A DNA stretch of 36,667 nt, from assembly GCA_964423745.1 (NCBI GenBank), contig CAYRGG010000044.1, forward strand, positions 1 to 36,667. Direction: 5' to 3'. This DNA comes from CAYRGG01 sp964423745. Its GTDB lineage: Bacteria > Pseudomonadota > Gammaproteobacteria > Competibacterales > Competibacteraceae. Numbering within the stretch: position 1 is the stretch's first letter; the number at the start of each line of letters is the position of its first letter. Made by a program: the position numbers and the translations under genes. The notes beneath the pieces are model-generated. The model was not told where the DNA came from and ran no database searches. It saw only the letters and a list, made by a program, of their open reading frames with translations. Shown here one piece after another: positions 8,090 through 18,140 of the stretch.

Positions 8090-8093
8090 TGTT

Positions 8094-11000
8094 ATGACCC
8101 TGATAAAAGAACTGATTTACATCCCAGAAAAGGTTCAGCGCGGCGACTTCGTACTCAACCTCGCCAGCGGACTGGAAGCCGACGCCGTTGACCAGACCCT
8201 CAAGGATTACGTGGTTACACCCCAGTTGGCCCGATGTTTTGAGGATGCCCTGAGCTTTATAAAAAGCACCGTAACCAACCAGCAGAATCGCAATAAGGGC
8301 GCCTATCTGCACGGCAGCTTCGGCAGTGGTAAGTCCCACTTTATGGCGGTGCTGCATCTGTTACTCCAGGGCCATCCCCAGGCCCGCGCCATCCCGGAAC
8401 TGGCCCCGGCGGTGGCCAAACACGACGCTTGGATGCAAAGCAAGAACATTCTGTTAGTGCCCTATCACATGATCGGCGCGGCGAGTATCGAGTCCGGCAT
8501 CCTCGGCGGCTATGCCCGCCACATCGCCAAACGCCATCCCGATGCGCCGGTTCCCGGTTTTTTTATGAGTGAGCATCTATTCAAAGATGCCCAGGGAATG
8601 CGCACTCACATGGGGGATGAGACCTTTTTCGCGGCCCTCAACGCCGCCCAGAGCGCTGCAACCAGCAGCGACGATGATTGGGGTGAAGTGGCGAACGGCT
8701 GGGATGCCACTAGTTTTGACCGGGTAATCAGCGATCAGGGGAGCGAGGACGACCGAACCCGGCTGGTGAGTGATCTGGTGGGAACCCTGTTTGGGTCTTT
8801 TCGCACCATGGCCAATGCCGAACGGGGTGGCTACATCGAGTTCGACGACGGCCTGCGGGTGATGACCCAACACGCCAAAGCGTTGGGATATGATGCCGTA
8901 ATCCTGTTCTTGGATGAATTGATCCTGTGGCTGGCCAGCCGTCTATCCGACCGCCAGTTCATCAACAGCGAGATTCAAAAGGTGGTGAAGCTGGTGGAGA
9001 CCGGGATTCCTCGGGCGCTGCCGCTGCTCAGCTTCATCGCCCGCCAGCGCGACCTGCGCGAGTTCGTGGGAGACCAGTATAGCGGTGTCGAGCAAGAGGT
9101 GCTGGGGGACTCGCTCAAGTATTGGGAGGGACGTTTCCACACCATCACCCTGGAAGACCGCAACCTGCCGGTGATTGCCGAAAGGCGCCTGTTGCGGCCC
9201 CTGGGTGAAACGGCAAAAGTTCAGATTGATGACGCCTTTGCGCACACGGAAAAGATGCGGGAGGAGATGTTCAACCTACTGCTAACCAGCCAAGGCGACC
9301 GGGATATGTTCCGCCGGCTCTATCCCTTCAGCCCTGCGTTGATACAAGCTTTGGTGGCCCTATCCTCAGCCCTGCAACGGGAACGCACGGCGCTGAAGGT
9401 CATGTTAATGCTGCTGGTGGAGCAACGAGATACCCTGACCTTGGGCAACGTGATTCCCATGGGTGATCTCTACGACGTGATTAGCTCCGAGGCAGAACCC
9501 TTCTCGGAGCAGATGCGCCTGCATTTCGACAACGCCAAATCCCTGTTGGAGCGCAAACTGATTCCATTGCTGGAGGCGGAGCATAAAATCAGCTTTGCGG
9601 CCCTCCGTGATCTCTGCCAAGGCGATCCCGTGTGGCAGGCATTCAACAACGATCTGCGCCTGCTTAAAACCTTATTATTGGCCGCCCTGGTGCCGGAAAT
9701 CGAGAGCTGCAAACAACTCACCGCCACCAAACTTGCGGCGTTGAACCATGGCACCATCAAGTCTCCCATTCCTGGTCGGGAGTCCCAGACGGTGCTGCAG
9801 AAATGCCGTAAATGGGCAGGACAGGTGGGCGAGATCAAAATCTCCGATGACGGGAATGCCACCATCGGTATCCAGCTTTCCGGCGTCGATACCGAGAGCA
9901 TCATCGAACAGGCCAGGATCAACGACAACGAGGGCAATCGCCGTCGTTTAATCAAGGAGATGGTGTTCGATGCCTTTGCCATTCGCGATGATAATCAACT
10001 CTTTGTGGATCATGAAGTGCTTTGGCGCGGCACCCGTCGCCGGGTCGAGGTGTTATTTCAAAATATACGCGAGATCAGCGACTTTAGCCTGTTTGAAGCC
10101 CGTGGCGATGATTGGAAAATTATCATCAGCTTTCCCTTTGACATAGGTAACTATTCCCCCACCGATGCCCAGGCTCAGGTGCGCGCCTATGAAGCCCAGG
10201 ATAGGCAAGGGCGGACACTGTGCTGGCTACCTTACTTCTTCAGCCAAAGCGCTCAAAAAAATTTAGGAAAACTGGTGATACTGCAGGAAATCCTCAAAAG
10301 CGATGACAGTTATCACCGCTATAGCAGCCATTTAAGTCCCCAGGATCGCGCCAGCGCTCGCACCCTGTTGGAGAATCAACGCAGTCAACTACGCCAGCAG
10401 ATGGTGGATTATCTGATGGGCGCCTATGGAGTGGCAACCCCACAGCCAGGCTCGTTGGACCATGACGACCTGCTACAGTCCCAGGTGATGTCACTGCAGC
10501 CAGGTTTTACGCCCCGGCTTCCCGTGGGCGCTACCATGCAAGAGGCATTTGCCCAGTTGCTGGGGCAGGCGCTGGCGTTTCAGTACCCAGCCCATCCGGA
10601 GTTTGGAAGTGAGGTGCGCATGGGTGATCTAAACAAAATCTTAAACGAACTCCGCCGCGCCATGCATGCGGAAAACGGCCGCATCGATGTGGATAGCCCG
10701 CTGCGCCCGTTGCTGCGTCAGATTGCGCAACCCCTCAATCTCGGCGAGATGCACGAGCGCCATTTCATTGTCAAGCTGGACTGGCCTCAACATCTGGCAC
10801 GGGAAATGGCCAAACAGGGCGGTGATGTCACCGTGGCGGCATTGCGTCAAGCCATGGATCAACCCAAGCCCAGGGGCTTAACCTCGGCGGTGCAGAATCT
10901 ATTGATCAAGGTATTTGCCGAGTATGGTCAATATGCCTTTACCCTCCACGGTGGGCCATGGGACGATGTCTCGCTGAAAGAAATCCGCGATGAGCTGCTG

Positions 11001-11747
11001 CTCATCAAGCAAGCACTGGCTGAGCCGGAGCAGTGGCAAGGGGCGCTGGAGAATGCCGGCGCCCTATTTGGAATCACCCTAGCTAACCCGTTGCGCACCG
11101 CCAACAACCAAAACGAGCTTGAGAAAAAAGTCAAGGAGTCGGCATCCCGCCACCTGGAAGATTGCCGTAGCTTGGTCAAAGCGGTCACTGAACAGCTTAG
11201 TAAGCTACATCTTCCCCTGGATAGTTATCGTCGTCAAAACGCCCAATTGGCCGTTGATCTGTTGGAACGATTGCAGGGGGAAGCGGGGCCTGACTTGGTG
11301 AAGGCGCTGGCCCAGATGCAACCGGTCACTACCCCTGAAGCCCTAGGAAAAAGCATTGTGTCTGCTGGCCGGGTAAGCCATGCGCTGGCCGACAACAACT
11401 GGGAGTTACTGCAGAATGTCTGGGACGCTCATGGCCACGCAGGTGCGAAAATCAAGCAGATGGTCGCCGATGCCTTGGCTGCGGATGAGCTGGTCATCAA
11501 CCTGGCCCCCGTGTTAAAACGAGCGCAAGCCGATGCCACGGCCATTATCACCCGCCAAACAACCCTGTCACCACCACAACCCCAGCCGAAGCCAACCAGC
11601 GGTAATCGAATTATCCGCTGTGAAGATCGCAAAGGGCTCAGCGCGACCCAGGCCACCCAGGTGCTGGCGGAGATTCGAGAAGCGTTGCGCGAGGGGGTCA
11701 GCGTGGATATCAGCTACAGTATTGCTGCTGAGGACCACGACGGATGA
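8094..11747 (+). CDS. pglY: PglY, BREX type 2 large ATPase
   Basis: This 1217-residue P-loop ATPase is the type 2 counterpart of BrxC. The Walker A motif GSFGSGKS is at residues 74-81 and the Walker B motif (VILFLDE, Asp274-Glu275) precedes a long helical region. The N-terminus (LIYIPEKVQRGDFVLNLASG) is characteristic of the PglY/BrxC group. The ATG at 8094 follows AAAGGA by about 9 bases. It overlaps pglZ by four bases (ATGA), as expected for co-translated partners. Its detailed role in BREX is unsettled; ATP-driven assembly with the PglX methyltransferase is a plausible family-based view. Confidence 0.95.
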   Translation: MTLIKELIYIPEKVQRGDFVLNLASGLEADAVDQTLKDYVVTPQLARCFEDALSFIKSTVTNQQNRNKGAYLHGSFGSGKSHFMAVLHLLLQGHPQARAIPELAPAVAKHDAWMQSKNILLVPYHMIGAASIESGILGGYARHIAKRHPDAPVPGFFMSEHLFKDAQGMRTHMGDETFFAALNAAQSAATSSDDDWGEVANGWDATSFDRVISDQGSEDDRTRLVSDLVGTLFGSFRTMANAERGGYIEFDDGLRVMTQHAKALGYDAVILFLDELILWLASRLSDRQFINSEIQKVVKLVETGIPRALPLLSFIARQRDLREFVGDQYSGVEQEVLGDSLKYWEGRFHTITLEDRNLPVIAERRLLRPLGETAKVQIDDAFAHTEKMREEMFNLLLTSQGDRDMFRRLYPFSPALIQALVALSSALQRERTALKVMLMLLVEQRDTLTLGNVIPMGDLYDVISSEAEPFSEQMRLHFDNAKSLLERKLIPLLEAEHKISFAALRDLCQGDPVWQAFNNDLRLLKTLLLAALVPEIESCKQLTATKLAALNHGTIKSPIPGRESQTVLQKCRKWAGQVGEIKISDDGNATIGIQLSGVDTESIIEQARINDNEGNRRRLIKEMVFDAFAIRDDNQLFVDHEVLWRGTRRRVEVLFQNIREISDFSLFEARGDDWKIIISFPFDIGNYSPTDAQAQVRAYEAQDRQGRTLCWLPYFFSQSAQKNLGKLVILQEILKSDDSYHRYSSHLSPQDRASARTLLENQRSQLRQQMVDYLMGAYGVATPQPGSLDHDDLLQSQVMSLQPGFTPRLPVGATMQEAFAQLLGQALAFQYPAHPEFGSEVRMGDLNKILNELRRAMHAENGRIDVDSPLRPLLRQIAQPLNLGEMHERHFIVKLDWPQHLAREMAKQGGDVTVAALRQAMDQPKPRGLTSAVQNLLIKVFAEYGQYAFTLHGGPWDDVSLKEIRDELLLIKQALAEPEQWQGALENAGALFGITLANPLRTANNQNELEKKVKESASRHLEDCRSLVKAVTEQLSKLHLPLDSYRRQNAQLAVDLLERLQGEAGPDLVKALAQMQPVTTPEALGKSIVSAGRVSHALADNNWELLQNVWDAHGHAGAKIKQMVADALAADELVINLAPVLKRAQADATAIITRQTTLSPPQPQPKPTSGNRIIRCEDRKGLSATQATQVLAEIREALREGVSVDISYSIAAEDHDG

Positions 11748-14431
11748 CCGAGGTTGTCATCCCCAGCCCAGTGATCACCCAGTTGGAGGTGATTTTAACC
11801 CAGGATGCGGCGGCGGATCGTATTGCTTTGGTATGGCCCGATCCCATCACACCGGTGGAATCGCAACGGGAGGTGGCGCAGACGCTCTTGCAGTTGGTGT
11901 ATTGCCCGTCGGAGCTTGCCATGCGCGAACGCCTGGTTATCCACAAGCCGGGTAAGCAACGCTTAGTGATGCTGTCGCCCTTCGATGAAACACGGCTGAC
12001 GAAAGATGTGCTAGCTCGGCTATGGTCCCATGAGCCTAAGCACATTAACCCCTGGCGCACCCTAGAGCAGTTGTTAGGCGTTCATACCATCGACCCCCGT
12101 CTGACTAGGAAAGAGTACCGCTGGATGGCAAAGTGCTTGCTGAGCTGTTACGAGGGTTATCGCTCCCGCATCGGGTTTGGCGAGGTGCTTGATTTTGACC
12201 AGGCGTGGAAGGCGCTGGCGGTGGGGCTGTTGGACTATGGGGAAGCGAGTGTTGACCTGGAGTCTTTGCTGGCGTGGTCGTTGCAGCCAGGGGTGACTGC
12301 TAAGGTTGCCGCGCTACCTGAGGAGGTTATGGATCATCTCGCCGATTGGCTTGAACCCCGGCTGGGTGCGCTGTCCCCTGTGATTGAAGCCTTATTGGCG
12401 CAGGGCCATGCGAACGACATGCTTGCCATTGGTGTAGTCTGCGCCCTATTGTTTGCCGCGGAACGCCAGCAAACCCAAGCCATCTTCCAAGCTCGGGGAC
12501 GGTTTAGCGAACGTTTCCTGGGTGGGGCCAAGCTAGACGTTGAACGGCTAAGGGCGTTGGGCGAGGCAGCCGACGCCTATGCTGAACAGGCACTGCGGCA
12601 TGGCAACCGCAGGGCCACCGATACTGCCCTCAATAAGGCTGAACAGGTGTTAGCAAGTCTAGATCTAATGGATCTTGCCGTTGAATCCCATCTATTGCCC
12701 GCTGCCTTTGGCCAGCGTTTGGAGCAATTTGCCAGCGCTTTGCAGCATGCCATCAAGGGTCACTCCAGGCAGGCCCTGTTGACGGCGTTGACCACCCTGC
12801 AGCGCCATCAACTGGCTGACGTGCGCAAGGACCAGGTGCGCAGGGCGGAGTTGGCGGTGCGCGCCTGTGGGTGGCTACATGCCCATGCAACGGCGCAAGA
12901 CAGTGCCGCCGCGGTTATCCGTGCTTATGTGACGGAAGGGGGTTTTCTGGATTGGGCGCGTAGCCACCTCTGGTCCGGCGATGAGCATGAAGCAGTGAGT
13001 CTCGTCTACCAACAGTTGACGGAACAAGTAACCACATGTCGAGAAGCATTGAATCAGCAGTTTGCTAATTATTTACCCGCCATCGCCCGGGGGGATCAGC
13101 TCGGTGAGGGTATATGGCCTGTGGAAGCGGCCTTAGAAGGGTTGATAGCGCCCCTTGCCAAGCAGCAGCGTGTGCTCTTGTTGGTGCTGGATGGCATGAG
13201 TCAAGGAGTTTATCGCGAACTGGCCATGGATTTGATGGCTAACCACTGGGTAGAGCTACAAAGGGACGGTAACCCTGGTCCTGAATGCTTGCTCGCCGCG
13301 TTGCCATCCATCACCCGTATTAGCCGCTATAGTCTGTTGGCTGGCGTCCTCGGCGAAGGCGCCAGCGCCGATGAGAAGAAGGCGTTTGCGGCGCATCCGG
13401 GACTCAAGAAGGTGGTTTCACCCCAATTTTCCCCGCTACTCTTTCACAAGGCTGAATTGCAACAGATGGGTAGCGGCGCACTGGCCAGCGGCGTTCGAGA
13501 GGTTATTGCCGGTCATAAGTATCGTATCATCGGCGCAGTCATTAACGCCATCGATGATCAACTCAGCAGCAATGCCCAGTTGTCCGTGCAATGGCGTGTA
13601 GAATCCATCAGCCTGCTGCGGCAACTCCTTGAAGCCGCACGGGAATCGGGAAGATTAGTTATTTTGACCAGCGATCACGGTCATGTGCTGGATCACGCCA
13701 TGGAATACCGCAAAAGCCCAGGAGAAGGGGAACGGTTTAAAGCGGCCAGTGCAGATGCAGCGGTAGGGGAAATTTTGGTTGCAGGGGAGCGGGTTGTGTT
13801 AGCGAATAAAAAGGCTGTCCTCCCCTGGTCGGAAAAAATCCGCTATGGGGTTAAGAAAATGGGCTATCACGGTGGTGGCAGCCTACAAGAGGTGGTCATT
13901 CCCTTCGGCGTTTTCCGCAATGTAGGTGACACGGCGGAGATTGCTGGCTGGCATGAAGTTCCTCGCCAAGAACCGGCCTGGTGGCAACAGGATATGGCTG
14001 CCACCGACACCCCTGAAGCGGCCCCGTTGCCAATGCCCAGCAAAAAGAAAAAAGCAAAACAGGATGTCTATACCCAAGACTTATTCGAACAACTGGCAAA
14101 AACGCCTGCCACAATGGCTAGTGGGACAAAATGGATCGACGCGTTATTGACCTCGCCTGTTTTTCTGCAAATGAAATCCCGCACAGGCCGTGTCGTCATT
14201 ACCGACGCGCAGTTGCGGACCCTGTTGCAGTGCCTGACCGCCCGTGGTGGTCAGCAAACCATGGCGGCGGTTATCCAGGCCCTGGGTCTGCCAGCAATTC
14301 GCGCTAACGGTTTTCTCGCGGGCGCACAGAAACTGCTAAATGTGGACGGCTATCCGGTTTTATCCATGGACCGCACCACAAACACAGTGAAGCTCAACAT
14401 AGAATCCCTCAAAACCCAGTTTGAATTATGA
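11744..14431 (+). CDS. pglZ: PglZ, alkaline phosphatase superfamily protein of BREX
   Basis: This 895-residue protein is the signature BREX component. The PglZ domain starts near residue 470: Asp483 in LLVLDGMSQ and the metal-ligand cluster SDHGH (Asp644, His645, His647) match the alkaline phosphatase superfamily. ALPSITRISRYS carries Thr524, a candidate nucleophile or metal ligand. The first 460 residues are mainly helical. It overlaps pglY at its start and brxD at its end by four bases each. A Lys-rich linker (KKKKAK, about residue 767) precedes a separate C-terminal domain. Confidence 0.95.
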   Translation: MTEVVIPSPVITQLEVILTQDAAADRIALVWPDPITPVESQREVAQTLLQLVYCPSELAMRERLVIHKPGKQRLVMLSPFDETRLTKDVLARLWSHEPKHINPWRTLEQLLGVHTIDPRLTRKEYRWMAKCLLSCYEGYRSRIGFGEVLDFDQAWKALAVGLLDYGEASVDLESLLAWSLQPGVTAKVAALPEEVMDHLADWLEPRLGALSPVIEALLAQGHANDMLAIGVVCALLFAAERQQTQAIFQARGRFSERFLGGAKLDVERLRALGEAADAYAEQALRHGNRRATDTALNKAEQVLASLDLMDLAVESHLLPAAFGQRLEQFASALQHAIKGHSRQALLTALTTLQRHQLADVRKDQVRRAELAVRACGWLHAHATAQDSAAAVIRAYVTEGGFLDWARSHLWSGDEHEAVSLVYQQLTEQVTTCREALNQQFANYLPAIARGDQLGEGIWPVEAALEGLIAPLAKQQRVLLLVLDGMSQGVYRELAMDLMANHWVELQRDGNPGPECLLAALPSITRISRYSLLAGVLGEGASADEKKAFAAHPGLKKVVSPQFSPLLFHKAELQQMGSGALASGVREVIAGHKYRIIGAVINAIDDQLSSNAQLSVQWRVESISLLRQLLEAARESGRLVILTSDHGHVLDHAMEYRKSPGEGERFKAASADAAVGEILVAGERVVLANKKAVLPWSEKIRYGVKKMGYHGGGSLQEVVIPFGVFRNVGDTAEIAGWHEVPRQEPAWWQQDMAATDTPEAAPLPMPSKKKKAKQDVYTQDLFEQLAKTPATMASGTKWIDALLTSPVFLQMKSRTGRVVITDAQLRTLLQCLTARGGQQTMAAVIQALGLPAIRANGFLAGAQKLLNVDGYPVLSMDRTTNTVKLNIESLKTQFEL

Positions 14432-15747
14432 GCATTAGTCGTCAACGCCGGGAAGACATTATCGACGCGCTACGCCGCGGCACAGTACCGCAGTATGGAT
14501 TGGATGCACTGGCCGTCGGTCTTGACGGTTTTGCCACAGCCTTTGACGAAGAGCTAGATAAAGTCGCCCGGGGTCGTGGTCAGTTCAAAGCTATTCGTGG
14601 GGAATATGGAAGTGGCAAGACCTTTGCCGCCCGCTGGCTACGGGAACGTGCTCAAGCCAGAGGGTTCGCCTGTGCTGAGGTGCAGATTTCAGAAACGGAA
14701 ACCCCTCTGCATCGTTTGGAGACGGTGTACCGCCGCTTGATGGAGCGTTTAACCACAGCGGATTCGCCCACCGGCGCTTTCCGCAACATCATCGACGCCT
14801 GGTTCTTTACCCTGGAAGAGGATGTGCTCTCCCAAGGTGACATTGACCCTGCCGATGAACAAGGGTTGGTCAAGGCGACGGATGGGTTAATGGAGAATAA
14901 ATTGCGAGAGGTGGTCAAGTCAGCGCCAGCCTTTGGTTTAGCGTTGCGGGCCTATCGCCATGCCCTCATGGAAGGTCAGGAAGCCATTGCCAATGGATTG
15001 CTGGCGTGGATGGCGGGACAACCCAATATCGCAGCCACCGTAAAGCGCTATGCCAATATCAAGGGCGACATAGATCACTTCGGCGCATTAAGTTTTCTGC
15101 AAGGTGTTCTCACTATTCTGGTGGATTCGGGATATCAAGGGTTACTGGTGGTGCTCGACGAGGTGGAAACCCTGCAACGTATGCGCGGCGATGCTCGCGA
15201 TAAAAGTCTCAACGCCCTGCGCCAAATCATGGATGAAATTGACAGCGGCCGTTTTCCGGGGCTCTATGTGGTTGTCACGGGCACGCCGCCGTTTTTCGAC
15301 GGTCCCATGGGGGTGCAACGCTTACCACCCTTAGCCCAGCGTCTGGCCGTGGACTTCGCCACCGATGCGCGTTTTGACAACCCGCGGGCAGTGCAGATTC
15401 GGCTCAAGGGATTTGACACCGCTGCGTTGCTTGAGGTGGGTTGCAAGGTGCGTAACCTCTATGCTGACGGCAGTGACTCAGCGCGGTTGACAAACCTGGT
15501 GGATGATGCCTATGTGGAGGCGCTGGCGCGGGCCGTGATTGGCAACCTAGGGGGTAAGGTAGGAGTCGCACCACGCATCTTCCTTAAAAAGCTGGTGGGA
15601 GACGTGCTCGACAGGGTGGATCAGTTCCCTGACTTCGACCCGAGACAACACTATGGGTTGACCATTCATGATAACGAATTGACTGCTATTGAACGGGCAG
15701 CGAGATCGGCAGATCGCGTCGACGATATTGAACTGGATGATCTATGA
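14428..15747 (+). CDS. brxD: BrxD, BREX type 2 ATP-binding protein
   Basis: This 439-residue ATPase is of the BrxD group (BREX ATP-binding domain), found in type 2 systems. The Walker A motif GEYGSGKT is at residues 58-65 and the Walker B motif (LLVVLDEVE, Asp244-Glu245) is followed by sensor-like VVVTGTPPFF. The N-terminus (RREDIIDALRRGTVPQYGLD) fits the family. The start overlaps the pglZ stop in ATGA. The position between pglZ and a Lhr-like helicase is the type 2 arrangement. The biochemical role is not established. Confidence 0.93.
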   Translation: MSISRQRREDIIDALRRGTVPQYGLDALAVGLDGFATAFDEELDKVARGRGQFKAIRGEYGSGKTFAARWLRERAQARGFACAEVQISETETPLHRLETVYRRLMERLTTADSPTGAFRNIIDAWFFTLEEDVLSQGDIDPADEQGLVKATDGLMENKLREVVKSAPAFGLALRAYRHALMEGQEAIANGLLAWMAGQPNIAATVKRYANIKGDIDHFGALSFLQGVLTILVDSGYQGLLVVLDEVETLQRMRGDARDKSLNALRQIMDEIDSGRFPGLYVVVTGTPPFFDGPMGVQRLPPLAQRLAVDFATDARFDNPRAVQIRLKGFDTAALLEVGCKVRNLYADGSDSARLTNLVDDAYVEALARAVIGNLGGKVGVAPRIFLKKLVGDVLDRVDQFPDFDPRQHYGLTIHDNELTAIERAARSADRVDDIELDDL

Positions 15748-15777
15748 CAGGACTCCTGTTTTTGAAGTAGGTCCTAT

Positions 15778-17883
15778 ATGAGTACCTTTGAGCGTTTACA
15801 TCCAGCCCTCCAACACCATATCGTCAATAGCCTGGGCTGGTCTGCGCTACGCCCCTTACAGGAGGCCACCATTGAACCCATTCTGCGGGGAGAGCATGGG
15901 GTGCTGCTGGCACCTACCGCAGGAGGAAAAACCGAAGCGGCGTCGTTTCCCGTTTTTTCCCGGATGCTACAGGAAAATTGGCAAGGGTTAAGCGTACTGT
16001 ATATCTGTCCCATCAAGGCGCTGTTGAACAACCTGGAGGCGCGCCTTTGTTACTACGGTAGCCTGTTAGGGCGGCGGGTCGCGTTGTGGCATGGCGACAT
16101 TGCGGCATCGCGCAAGGCAAAAATAGCCACCGAGCCACCGGATATTCTTTTGACGACGCCGGAGTCGTTGGAGGTGATGCTGGTTTCCCAGCGCATCCAT
16201 CACTACCATCTGTTTGCCCATTTGCAATGCGTTGTCATCGACGAGGTCCATGCCTTTGCCGGGGATGATCGCGGCTGGCATTTACTGTATTTACTGGAGC
16301 GGCTTAGCCGTCTTGCCGGCAGAGAACTTCAGCGTCTCGGTCTATCAGCTACGGTGGGAAATCCTAACGACCTGTGCGATTGGCTGGCCAAAGGATGTTC
16401 CCGTCCACGCCAGGTGATCAACCCTCCCGCTGAATCCGACGTGCATCCAGTTATTGAAGTGGATTGGGTGGGCAACCTTAATAACGCTGCCACCGTTATT
16501 GCACGGCTGCACCGGGGTGAAAAGCGGCTGATCTTCTGCGACAGCCGGGGGCGGGTGGAAGAGCTGGCCATGCTACTGCGAAGCAAGGAAATTACGACGT
16601 TTGTCTCCCATAGCTGTCTTAGTTTGCAGGAACGCCAGGCGGCGGAAGCAGCCTTCAGTCAAGGAGATAACTGCGTCATTGTGGCCACCAGCACCCTGGA
16701 ATTGGGTATCGACGTGGGCGATCTGGATAGGGTCATCCAGATTGACGCCCCTGCCACCGTCTCCTCTTTCCTGCAGCGCATCGGCCGCACTGGCCGACGC
16801 CCTGGAACCTCACGAAATTGCCTATTTCTAGCCACTAAGAAAGAAGCTTTTCTGCAAATAATGGGTCTGATGCAGCTATGGTCGGAAGGGTATGTGGAGC
16901 CGATCCAACCGCCACCCTTGCCGTTGCATATTTTCGCCCAACAAATTATGGCATTGGCCCTGCAAGAGAAGGGCATGACGGCGGCGGAATGGCCCGCATG
17001 GTTGGGTCGTTTGCCCGGTTTAGCTGATTGTGGTTCACATGCCTTGAATGCGTTGATCCAACATATGGTGGATAGTGGTATTCTTCATTCCGACCAGGGG
17101 CTGTTAAGTATAGGTGAAACCGGTGAGCGGCAATTCGGCAGACAGAACTTTATGGCGCTGTTCTCGGTATTTCTGAGCCCCCCTCTGATAAAAGTCTTTC
17201 ATGGGAAACAGGAAATCGGTGAAGTTCATCAGTCTACATTTATTGTTAAAGAGGATGCGCCTTGTGTATTAACCCTTGGCGGACGTTCCTGGCAAACCAC
17301 CCACATGGATTGGTCCCAGCGCAAAGCGTATGTAGTGCCAACGGAGTTGCGTGGCAGATCCCGATGGCTGAGCACCGGCCAAGCTTTGCATTTCGACCTA
17401 TGTCAGGCCATGGCTCGAGCGCTCGCAAGGTGTGACGCGCCCGTTAGGCTTTCCCGTCGAGCGGTAACACTGATAGAAGAATTACGGGAGGAATACGATT
17501 GGGTAGCGCCGAATAAAACCTTTCTCATTGCCTACGACGACGGCTCTATTGTTTGGTGGACCTTCGCAGGAAAGCTTGTCAATGCCGCCATTGTCACTGT
17601 GTTAGAGGGTGAAGCTGAGAAAGTAGCATCCGATAATCTCTCAGTGAGTTTTTCGGAAGCAACCACGTTAAGATCGCTAAAGCACGCTATTAAGACGAAG
17701 ATACTGGCTGATCCAACAAAGCTGTTTGTTCCTTTAGATGAACATTTTGTGGATGAATTGAAGTTCAGTGAGTGCCTAGCACCGCTGGCGAAGGAAAAGG
17801 AGCTAGCCGAAAGGTACAACATTTCGAGTATGGTGAAACAGCTGTCTGAGCATTCGTTGGTTGCCATCGGCGTTCATAAATAA
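15778..17883 (+). CDS. brxHI: BrxHI, Lhr-like DExH helicase of BREX type 2
   Basis: This 701-residue superfamily 2 helicase has motif I at 45-53 (APTAGGKTE, Lys51), DEVH at 155-158, SAT at 190-192, and motifs V/VI in LELGIDVGDLDRVIQ and QRIGRTGR (333-340). This set is typical of Lhr-type helicases. The C-terminal third lacks motifs and may bind nucleic acid. It starts 30 bases after brxD, with AGTAGGT a few bases upstream of the ATG. A partial, diverged second copy of its last coding part lies downstream (17949-18140). Confidence 0.94.
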   Translation: MSTFERLHPALQHHIVNSLGWSALRPLQEATIEPILRGEHGVLLAPTAGGKTEAASFPVFSRMLQENWQGLSVLYICPIKALLNNLEARLCYYGSLLGRRVALWHGDIAASRKAKIATEPPDILLTTPESLEVMLVSQRIHHYHLFAHLQCVVIDEVHAFAGDDRGWHLLYLLERLSRLAGRELQRLGLSATVGNPNDLCDWLAKGCSRPRQVINPPAESDVHPVIEVDWVGNLNNAATVIARLHRGEKRLIFCDSRGRVEELAMLLRSKEITTFVSHSCLSLQERQAAEAAFSQGDNCVIVATSTLELGIDVGDLDRVIQIDAPATVSSFLQRIGRTGRRPGTSRNCLFLATKKEAFLQIMGLMQLWSEGYVEPIQPPPLPLHIFAQQIMALALQEKGMTAAEWPAWLGRLPGLADCGSHALNALIQHMVDSGILHSDQGLLSIGETGERQFGRQNFMALFSVFLSPPLIKVFHGKQEIGEVHQSTFIVKEDAPCVLTLGGRSWQTTHMDWSQRKAYVVPTELRGRSRWLSTGQALHFDLCQAMARALARCDAPVRLSRRAVTLIEELREEYDWVAPNKTFLIAYDDGSIVWWTFAGKLVNAAIVTVLEGEAEKVASDNLSVSFSEATTLRSLKHAIKTKILADPTKLFVPLDEHFVDELKFSECLAPLAKEKELAERYNISSMVKQLSEHSLVAIGVHK

Positions 17884-17914
17884 TCAAATGCGCCTGGCAG
17901 ACTTGTCTGTATTT

Positions 17915-17941
17915 GCGTGGGCAACCAGTGGCCTACCCTAC
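17915..17941. repeat. 27-bp palindromic repeat, copy 3 (degenerate right arm)
   Basis: The left arm GTGGGCAAC is intact; the right arm is GTGGCCTAC instead of GTTGCCCAC. It starts about 30 bases after the brxHI stop. The preceding bases GTATTT are shared with copy 4. Confidence 0.75.
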
Positions 17942-17948
17942 CGAACCA

Positions 17949-18140
17949 GCTGATCCAACAATGCTTTTTGTGCCCCTAGAGCATTTCCCATTCAACGGTA
18001 CACGGCGTTAGCCTTCGGTCTCGGTGTGCTCATGTACTCTATGTACACTCCGCGCACCTTGCCTCGGCTGCCTTGTGTACAATCGAAGCGAAAACGCTCT
18101 AGATGAAAAGTTTGTTGATGAATTGAAGTTCAGTATTTGC
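17949..18140 (+). pseudogene. Second partial copy of the brxHI 3' end, split by a MITE
   Basis: 17949-17979 matches brxHI 17707-17737 at 26 of 31 bases, and 18103 onward continues the match from 17738 (shared run GATGAATTGAAGTTCAGT). With the 119-bp element and one CTAG removed, the translation reads ADPTMLFVPLDEKFVDELKF, against ADPTKLFVPLDEHFVDELKF in BrxHI. The copy has no start and ends at a palindromic repeat. It is either a local duplication or the relic of a second related helicase gene. Confidence 0.8.
17980..18098. mobile_element. 119-bp MITE-like element with CTAG target duplication
   Basis: The element is flanked by CTAG at 17976-17979 and 18099-18102. Its ends are imperfect inverted repeats: AGCATTTCCCATTC on the left against AGCGTTTTCGCTTC on the right complement, 17 of 24 bases including a shared GTACAC. 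It has no coding capacity. The interrupted sequence is continuous with brxHI-like sequence on both sides, which supports an insertion event. Mobilisation would need a transposase from elsewhere. Confidence 0.75.

Noticed and set aside
9470..9982. 170-codon - strand frame inside pglY
   Set aside because: It is antisense to a well-supported ATPase gene, with low-complexity Ser/Arg composition typical of a shadow frame.
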